Below are positions 1 to 4,182 of a stretch of 6,596 bases of DNA, piece after piece. The notes below the pieces were generated by a model, which was not told the DNA's origin, did no database searches, and saw nothing but the letters and a program-made list of their open reading frames with translations. Origin of the DNA: an uncultured Clostridium sp. GTDB lineage: Bacteria > Bacillota > Clostridia > Christensenellales > Borkfalkiaceae. The stretch lies in NCBI GenBank assembly GCA_900555925.1, contig USMU01000073.1, positions 1-6,596 of the forward strand, in the 5' to 3' direction. Each line of letters starts with the position of its first letter. Within the stretch, counting starts at the first letter, position 1. The position numbers and the translations under genes are program-made.

Positions 1-94
1 TAAAAAATTTTTATTTTTTCTGCGTATTTTTGCTTGACTTTTAATAGCTGGTCTTATGTTTTTGAGGCAGAATGCATCAAGATTTTATTCGTGG
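1..94. other. AT-rich non-coding edge downstream of the DUF6291-like gene
   Basis: This stretch lies 3' of the last minus-strand gene and runs to the window edge. I see no open reading frame with a ribosome binding site, no GC-rich hairpin followed by a T-run on the minus strand, and no tRNA-like fold. The outermost 20 bases are almost pure A/T (an A-run next to T-runs), which alone is not evidence for a terminator. The end of the left operon is therefore not defined inside this window. Confidence 0.5.
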
Positions 95-463
95 TCACGC
101 TTTCTCGGCTTCAGTATTTTCGCCCTGACCGCCGAGAAGACTATTCAAAAGTTCGCTCGCAACCACCGTTTCGATAACCGATTTCAACATCGTATCGGAT
201 TCGATCTGTCCGTCATCGATTCTCTTTCTTTCCGCGATTTTCTGCCCGCCGAGCCTGCCCTTTTCGCGATAAAATTTTTCGTCGTCGATCATCTGCTTGG
301 TAAGCGTGAACGCAGTTTTCACCGCCGTGTCTTTGCCGCCGTAAGTCTTACCCTCGAAAGCATAATCCGAAATTGCTTTTACATACTGCCCTGCCTGTTT
401 GTCATCGAGATGTTTGATGACATTTGCATAGTTCTCGTTGAATTTGAAAAATTTGTTTCTCAT
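95..463 (-). CDS. DUF6291-like small protein of mobile elements
   Basis: A 122-residue protein of unknown function. The N-terminus (MRNKFFKFNENYANVIKHL), the following helix with AISDYAFEGK at about 30-39, and the GRLGGQKIAERKR basic segment at about 69-81 match the layout I know for DUF6291 proteins of phages and conjugative elements: an aromatic start, a block resembling 'I.dYAl.G', then a Gly/Lys-rich stretch. The remaining 40 residues are a predicted amphipathic helix and an acidic tail. No signal peptide or membrane segment is visible. The start is supported by AGGGAG nine bases upstream of the ATG. It begins 29 nt after the stop of the ArdC-like gene on the same strand, so it is probably co-transcribed and is the third gene of that operon. 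DUF6291-like regions often sit at the N-terminus of longer replication-type proteins; here it stands alone. The family call is from memory of the pattern, not from a search. Confidence 0.62.
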   Translation of the reverse strand: MRNKFFKFNENYANVIKHLDDKQAGQYVKAISDYAFEGKTYGGKDTAVKTAFTLTKQMIDDEKFYREKGRLGGQKIAERKRIDDGQIESDTMLKSVIETVVASELLNSLLGGQGENTEAEKA

Positions 464-492
464 TGTTTTTTACTCCCTGTTTTTATTTGTTT

Positions 493-2160
493 TTATCTTT
501 TGGAATTGATACCGATTTTGCCTTTCGTAAAACCGTTATTCTCTTGTGCCGCGGCAATCGAACCGCGCATTTCCCGTATGGTTTTCATACTCTCGCTCGC
601 AAGTTTCATATAATAAGCGTTCGGCTTTTCGTCGCGGAATTGCCCCGACGACTTAAAGATACGGAGCAGTTGCTCCTCGTCGTTTCCGCAGAACATCGCA
701 AGCCGAAGCATCAGTCCGGACTCGCTCCGCTCAATATTTTTCATCACGTTTTTGCCGACGTATAAGTCCGCAAACTTACTGTCTTTCGCGTAATACCCTT
801 CCGCCCTTGCCAGCGTTTCTCGGTCGCTCATTCTCGTCAAGCTTTCGCTCCCGCGCCCTTCCATACTCACGGGCAAGGCTTTCGCCGCGACTTCCGTCGC
901 CACAAGTTCGGACGGCTTTATGTATTCCGTCGACTTCTCCTGTTCTACCTTGCCTGTTTTCCCCTTTTCTCTGAGTTCGTCGATACTCACTTCTTCAAAG
1001 GTCTTGTCTTTCCAAATGTCGAGTTCTTTAACTTTATCTATCTCTTTTTCAAGGGCTTCGCGGTCTGCAAAAGCGTAATTGATAAGCGGCTTCACCTCGC
1101 CCTCTTCGTCGCAGATACAGCATTTATACACCTGCTCGGAATAAGCGTTCGTTTCCTCGATAATTGCGTAATATTGCACGTCGTTCACTCTCCGATACGC
1201 TCTTTCTCTTTCCGAAACGTATTTCGCGATTTTGTCCGCGTCGGTAATTGCCGTAAACAGCGCGTTCGGGTTCTCCTTGATTTCTTCTTTCCACGACTGC
1301 AAATACGCCGCGTTGTTCTGAAGCCTGCCTTCGCTCGCTTCGATACCAACGTCCTGTTCCATAAAGATAGACGCGATTTCGGCGCGGAGTTCTTCCATTG
1401 CGTATTTCTCGCTCCCGAATCCGCCCGACAAATCTCGGTTAAGCCTGCTTTCGTGTCCCGTGCTATGCCCGATTTCGTGCAGCGCCGTCGAGTAAAATTC
1501 CTGCATACTCTTAAAGTCCGCACGCTTAGGCAAATGCACTTCGTCGTTACTCGCCTTGTAATACGCCTGACTGCCGCCGTATACGATTTTCGATTCGTTC
1601 TGATCCCAATACGAAAGAATCGCTTCGGCTCGCTCGTTTCGGTCGTTTATATCGATTTGCGGTTTTTCCTTTATAGGTACGCCGTCCATCAGCGAACAGT
1701 TGAATACACGGTAGAATTTGCGTAGCCAATACACGTTTTTATCCATATACTCTTGCTGTTCGCTTGCCGTCATGCCGTCCAATACGCTTCTATCGAAACG
1801 CTTTTTCGTTTCTTTGTCGCGCATTTCGTAGTATTCGACGGTTGCGCCCTTGCCTTTTGCCGCACTTTTGCCCTCTTCGTCCTTTTTGAACGTCCAGCCC
1901 TTTTCTTCCATTTGCTTAAAGGTCGCCCAGCGGTTATCTTCGTAATTCTCGCTCATTGCAATCAGCGACAGAAAAAGGTTATTGATTCCGCGATATTTCT
2001 TGCCCGTCACCGCCGATTCCGGCGCGCCCGACGATACCCACCCTTGCGACCAGAACAAATTGCCCTTTTCAAGGTTTTCCATAACCTTGTCCACGAGTTG
2101 CTTTCGCTGCGGCGTTAATTTTTCATACGCCGAATTTCTTTCTTCATTCTCCAAAGACAA
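493..2160 (-). CDS. ArdC-like antirestriction/zinc metallopeptidase protein with C-terminal NrS-1-type HBD
   Basis: A 555-residue cytoplasmic protein. Residues about 12-165 match the ArdC N-terminal ssDNA-binding region (LTPQRKQLVDKVMENLEKG, then W37, GKKYRGINNLFL at 53-64, WATFKQ at 78-83, VFNCSLMDG at 152-160). Residues about 170-300 form the zincin-type peptidase domain with HEIGHSTGHESR: zinc ligands H228 and H232, catalytic E229, and a third acidic ligand expected in EELRAE (256-261). Family members such as plasmid pSa ArdC are about 300 residues and protect incoming single-stranded DNA from restriction. This protein is almost twice as long: residues 326-398 form an unassigned domain with a CCIC cluster (347-350), and residues 443-529 (KFADLY, EEQLLRIFKSSGQFRD) resemble the helical bundle domain of NrS-1-like primases. 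The start is TTG at 2160, chosen because AGGAGG lies exactly 6 nt upstream. It overlaps the upstream 48-residue gene by 17 nt, so translational coupling is likely. The short C-terminal tail is basic (ends NSKR). Confidence 0.88.
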   Translation of the reverse strand: MSLENEERNSAYEKLTPQRKQLVDKVMENLEKGNLFWSQGWVSSGAPESAVTGKKYRGINNLFLSLIAMSENYEDNRWATFKQMEEKGWTFKKDEEGKSAAKGKGATVEYYEMRDKETKKRFDRSVLDGMTASEQQEYMDKNVYWLRKFYRVFNCSLMDGVPIKEKPQIDINDRNERAEAILSYWDQNESKIVYGGSQAYYKASNDEVHLPKRADFKSMQEFYSTALHEIGHSTGHESRLNRDLSGGFGSEKYAMEELRAEIASIFMEQDVGIEASEGRLQNNAAYLQSWKEEIKENPNALFTAITDADKIAKYVSERERAYRRVNDVQYYAIIEETNAYSEQVYKCCICDEEGEVKPLINYAFADREALEKEIDKVKELDIWKDKTFEEVSIDELREKGKTGKVEQEKSTEYIKPSELVATEVAAKALPVSMEGRGSESLTRMSDRETLARAEGYYAKDSKFADLYVGKNVMKNIERSESGLMLRLAMFCGNDEEQLLRIFKSSGQFRDEKPNAYYMKLASESMKTIREMRGSIAAAQENNGFTKGKIGINSKR

Positions 2161-2290
2161 CTTTCACCTCCTCTACCGCCACGGGTTCTCCGTTTTCATA
2201 CCCCTCGTCGTCGAAATCCAACATTTCGTCTATCGTATACCCTTTCGGAATTACGATAACGGGAGTATCTCGTATACTCTTTTTCTTCAT
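2144..2290 (-). CDS. 48-residue acidic protein of unknown function, first gene of the ArdC operon
   Basis: A short gene that I do not recognise. It starts at ATG 2290 with a perfect AGGAGG (2297-2302) 6 nt upstream and ends at TGA 2144-2146. The product begins MKKKSIRDTPVIVIPKGYTI, continues with DEMLDFDDEGYENGEPVAVE, and ends VKVVFGE. It is clearly acidic after a basic N-terminus and has no membrane segment or cysteine. The end of its coding sequence holds the AGGAGG and the TTG start of the ArdC-like gene, with a 17-nt overlap in another frame, a classic sign of translational coupling. The strong ribosome binding site, matching spacing and coupling make it likely to be translated. It could be a small partner of the ArdC-like protein or a leader peptide that sets its expression; the sequence does not decide between these. 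Confidence 0.72.
   Translation of the reverse strand: MKKKSIRDTPVIVIPKGYTIDEMLDFDDEGYENGEPVAVEEVKVVFGE
2167..2172 (-). promoter_or_regulatory. Ribosome binding site that fixes the TTG start of the ArdC-like gene
   Basis: Reading the minus strand, AGGAGG is followed by TGAAAG and then TTG at 2160. This is a full Shine-Dalgarno match with the same 6-nt spacing as that of the 48-residue gene. The next in-frame candidates downstream lack a comparable site, and starting later would cut into the conserved N-terminal helix. The site lies inside the coding sequence of the upstream small gene. Confidence 0.85.
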
Positions 2291-2296
2291 TTTTTA

Positions 2297-2302
2297 CCTC
2301 CT
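2297..2302 (-). promoter_or_regulatory. Ribosome binding site of the 48-residue gene
   Basis: Minus strand AGGAGG, then TAAAAA, then ATG at 2290. It is the strongest evidence that this short open frame is a real gene. It is also the 5'-most ribosome binding site I can see for the left operon, so the operon promoter should lie between here and about 2460. Confidence 0.85.
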
Positions 2303-2439
2303 GAAAAAAATTTTTTGTGTTTACTATTTCAAAAGCCCCTCAACTCACTCTATCCTCGTTCGATTTTGTCGAAATTTCTGTTTTATTTTTTTATAAAATC
2401 GCCTCAAAAATATTTTTCATAAAATCTAAAACAAAATAC
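2303..2439. promoter_or_regulatory. Divergent intergenic region with small inverted repeat and AT-rich upstream tract
   Basis: This region separates the left minus-strand operon from the plus-strand ATPase gene and must hold the start signals for both unless the left operon is read from further upstream. It is very AT-rich, and the tract next to the plus-strand promoter (about 2380-2439) could act as an UP element. On the minus strand, TATAAA at 2390-2395 and TATTTT at 2407-2412 (the latter with TTGTTT at 2429-2434, 16 bp spacing) are possible promoter pieces, but neither is convincing. A small inverted repeat, TTCGA-TTTTG-TCGAA, lies at 2359-2373. No gene is seen here. Confidence 0.4.
2359..2373. 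repeat. Short inverted repeat, possible operator
   Basis: Two 5-bp arms (TTCGA and TCGAA) are separated by TTTTG, placed between the two divergent transcription units. It may be a binding site for a regulator acting on the left operon or a chance palindrome; arms of 5 bp are short enough to arise by chance in a region this size. Confidence 0.25.
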
Positions 2440-2468
2440 TTGTTTATTTTCGTTTTATCGTGTATAAT
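2440..2468 (+). promoter_or_regulatory. Sigma-A-type promoter of the ATPase/Toprim-like pair
   Basis: TTGTTT at 2440-2445 and a perfect TATAAT at 2463-2468 are separated by exactly 17 bp. The DNA just upstream is A/T-rich. Transcription should start near 2475, leaving a leader of only about 15 nt in which the ribosome binding site (GGAGG, 2477-2481) lies almost at the 5' end. This gives the two plus-strand genes their own promoter, independent of the surrounding minus-strand genes. Confidence 0.8.
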
Positions 2469-2476
2469 ATAAGCAC

Positions 2477-2481
2477 GGAGG
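2477..2481 (+). promoter_or_regulatory. Ribosome binding site that fixes the ATPase start at 2490
   Basis: GGAGG is followed by TAAAGAAC and then ATG at 2490, an 8-nt spacing. An in-frame GTG at 2460 would add ten residues, but it lies in the promoter spacer upstream of the -10 box and would not be on the transcript. Confidence 0.85.
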
Positions 2482-2489
2482 TAAAGAAC

Positions 2490-3608
2490 ATGAAATTGCT
2501 TTACGTCAAAGCCTCGGGCTTCAAAAACATTCAAAACGATTGCATACTCGACTTCACAGCCAAATCCAAGAAAACAACCGAAGATAAAGAATACGAGCTT
2601 CAGGAAATCGCAGACGGCTTATTCGTATATAACACCGTCGCGTTTATCGGAAAAAACGCTTCCGGTAAAACTTCTCTCCTCGATCTTCTCGATTGCGCTT
2701 ATTCCATACTCGGCAACTTTTCGCTCGAAGATAAAAATTATTCTTATGACGGAATTCACTTAACCCTGTTTTTCTATCACGAAGGAAAAATCTATAAGTA
2801 TTCCACCGATATTTCGTCATCGCAAACCTTAAACGATAAGGCGACGTTTTCTAATCAGCAACTTCTCGAAAAAGTCTACTATAAGTCCAAAGCGAAAACG
2901 ATTTTCTCAGACGACGATTTTGTCCCAGTCGAGAATATCGGCATTTTGCCAGAAGATACGTCTATCGTGTTTTTCGTATTAAAGAAGAAAGAAACACGAG
3001 CCGTATATTTTAATTCGGACGGCGAAGGCGCAAACACCTATCGCTTAATGTTCAATGCGCTGAAACTGTATAAGTTGTCCCCTTCCGTTTTAGCAAAAGT
3101 TTTGCACTTATTCGACGAAAACGTAAAAGGTCTCACGATGCTCGACGAACACAATTACGAACTTTCTCTTGCCTCGGGCAAAAAGATTGTTTCGAATAAG
3201 GAACTCGTCCACTTTTTATCGAGCGGCACAACCAAAGGATTACTTCTTTACGTTACCGTCATCGCATCGCTTAAATACGGATTCGACCTTATCATCGATG
3301 AAATAGAAAACCATTTCCACAAAACGCTCGTCGAAAATATCATCAATCTGTATAAGGATAAATCTGTCAACAAGTTCAATGCCACGCTCTATTTCTCCAC
3401 ACATTATTGTGAACTGCTCGATTTGTTCAATCGTCAGGACAATATCTGGGTTTGCCGTGCGGATAAGAAAATCGTTGCCGAGAATATGTATGAGAACTTC
3501 GATATTCGCGTAGAACTTTCAAAGAGCCGTCAGTTTTATAACGACGCATTTAAGACTTCCGTCAACTACGACGACCTTATGAACATTAAGAAGGAGTTTT
3601 TGAAATGA
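2490..3608 (+). CDS. ABC/OLD-like AAA ATPase, putative first component of a two-gene defence system
   Basis: A 372-residue cytoplasmic ATPase of the AAA_15/AAA_21 type (SMC/ABC fold). The N-terminal strand (MKLLYVKASGFKNIQNDCIL) is the usual start of this fold. Walker A is GKNASGKT at 54-61. After a long central insertion (about 75-240) comes an ABC-signature-like SSGTTKGL at 244-251, Walker B LIIDEIE at 267-273 (D270, E271) and a switch histidine in STH at 303-305. All residues needed for ATP hydrolysis appear present, so it is probably active as a dimer or larger assembly. Single-domain ATPases of this kind paired with a small nuclease-like or Toprim partner are a hallmark of anti-phage systems such as AbiL, RloA/RloB and PARIS. 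It has its own promoter, and its stop overlaps the next start by 4 nt (ATGA), indicating co-expression in fixed ratio. The lack of a C-terminal Toprim domain separates it from full-length OLD nucleases; that role may fall to the next gene. Codon use looks similar to its neighbours. Confidence 0.87.
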   Translation: MKLLYVKASGFKNIQNDCILDFTAKSKKTTEDKEYELQEIADGLFVYNTVAFIGKNASGKTSLLDLLDCAYSILGNFSLEDKNYSYDGIHLTLFFYHEGKIYKYSTDISSSQTLNDKATFSNQQLLEKVYYKSKAKTIFSDDDFVPVENIGILPEDTSIVFFVLKKKETRAVYFNSDGEGANTYRLMFNALKLYKLSPSVLAKVLHLFDENVKGLTMLDEHNYELSLASGKKIVSNKELVHFLSSGTTKGLLLYVTVIASLKYGFDLIIDEIENHFHKTLVENIINLYKDKSVNKFNATLYFSTHYCELLDLFNRQDNIWVCRADKKIVAENMYENFDIRVELSKSRQFYNDAFKTSVNYDDLMNIKKEFLK

Positions 3609-4135
3609 AAATCCTTATAATGTGCGAAGGCCCGAACGAACTGAAAATCGTAAATCTTTTGCTCGATAAAGGCAAATTTAAGTTCACACGCGACGATTTG
3701 CTCGATATGCGCCCCTTTCATGCTCGCCAGCTCACCTCGCCGCAATTAAAACCCGCGCTTGACGCATATCACGGCGAGATTGCGATTTATCGGATCGGGG
3801 ACAAAATGACGGATTCATTGAAAATCCCTAAAGAATTGCTTTTATCCATCAAATCCCAAGCGAAATTCTGCACGAAGCCGGAACTTGAAATGTTGCTTAT
3901 CATTGCGGAGAACAAAGTATCCGAATTTGAAAAAGTTAAGGCTAAGAAAAAGCCGAAAGACTTCTGCAAACAAAACGTCGTATATAATCGCAAGAAATAC
4001 GACAATTCCACTGCGTTTTACGAAGAGTATTTTCAAGACCGCATAGACCTTTTAACTTCCGCTATTACTGAATACCATCGCACCCACGGAAAGCACAAAT
4101 CCGACGAAGGATATTTGTTCGACTTATTGAAATAG
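3605..4135 (+). CDS. Toprim/RloB/AbiLii-like putative effector protein
   Basis: A 176-residue protein coupled to the ATPase gene: its ATG overlaps the ATPase stop (ATGA), and AAGGAG at 3591-3596 lies 8 nt upstream. The first strand and turn, MKILIMCEGPNE, look like the opening motif of Toprim-fold proteins with the conserved glutamate at E8. A second strand ends in YRIGDKMTD with D66 and D70, where a Toprim DxD would be expected, but the spacing differs. A further block, KFCTKPELEMLLIIAE (88-102), followed by a lysine-rich KAKKKPKDFCKQ, recalls the 'pcfE.W' helix region of RloB-type proteins and, from memory, AbiLii of the lactococcal abortive-infection system AbiL. By analogy it may be a nuclease or other toxic effector unleashed by the ATPase on infection. 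This is inference; activity cannot be read from the sequence. Identification as a Toprim relative is moderately supported, the exact system weakly. The gene is followed after 10 nt by a terminator, so the unit has only two genes. Confidence 0.7.
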   Translation: MKILIMCEGPNELKIVNLLLDKGKFKFTRDDLLDMRPFHARQLTSPQLKPALDAYHGEIAIYRIGDKMTDSLKIPKELLLSIKSQAKFCTKPELEMLLIIAENKVSEFEKVKAKKKPKDFCKQNVVYNRKKYDNSTAFYEEYFQDRIDLLTSAITEYHRTHGKHKSDEGYLFDLLK

Positions 4136-4145
4136 TTTTTCTTTT

Positions 4146-4173
4146 GGCTACGGCTACTCGCCGTAGCCTTTTT
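4146..4173 (+). terminator. Intrinsic terminator of the ATPase/Toprim-like unit
   Basis: A perfect 8-bp stem, GGCTACGG pairing with CCGTAGCC, closes a 7-nt loop and is followed directly by TTTTT (4169-4173). It begins 10 nt after the stop codon. On the minus strand the same hairpin is followed by an A-rich stretch rather than a T-run, so it should end plus-strand transcription only and not stop transcripts coming from the primase gene on the other side. Confidence 0.85.
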
Positions 4174-4182
4174 CTATACTCT

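Noticed and set aside
34..62. TTGACT as a plus-strand promoter at the left edge
   Set aside because: No acceptable -10 box lies 16-18 bp downstream, and the DNA it would transcribe is antisense.
56..613. A long open frame on the plus strand with hydrophobic stretches
   Set aside because: It is antisense to the DUF6291-like gene and the end of the ArdC-like gene, has no ribosome binding site, and its hydrophobic residues follow from reading the complement of charged codons.
1174..1725. Plus-strand open frame of 183 codons
   Set aside because: It lies antisense to the zinc peptidase and following region of the ArdC-like gene, is rich in Arg, Phe and Val as expected for a shadow frame, and has no start signal.
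2460..2489. Upstream GTG start for the ATPase gene
   Set aside because: It overlaps the promoter spacer and -10 box and has no ribosome binding site; the ATG at 2490 has GGAGG at the right distance and begins the conserved first strand.
2490..4135. Identification of the pair as PARIS (AriA/AriB), which responds to antirestriction proteins
   Set aside because: The nearby ArdC-like gene made this tempting, but the second protein is short and does not show a recognisable DUF4435/AriB layout; AbiL- or RloA/RloB-like is a better fit.
4146..4168. Hairpin as a terminator for the primase gene on the minus strand
   Set aside because: On that strand it is followed by an A-rich stretch, not a T-run, so it does not look like an intrinsic terminator in that direction.
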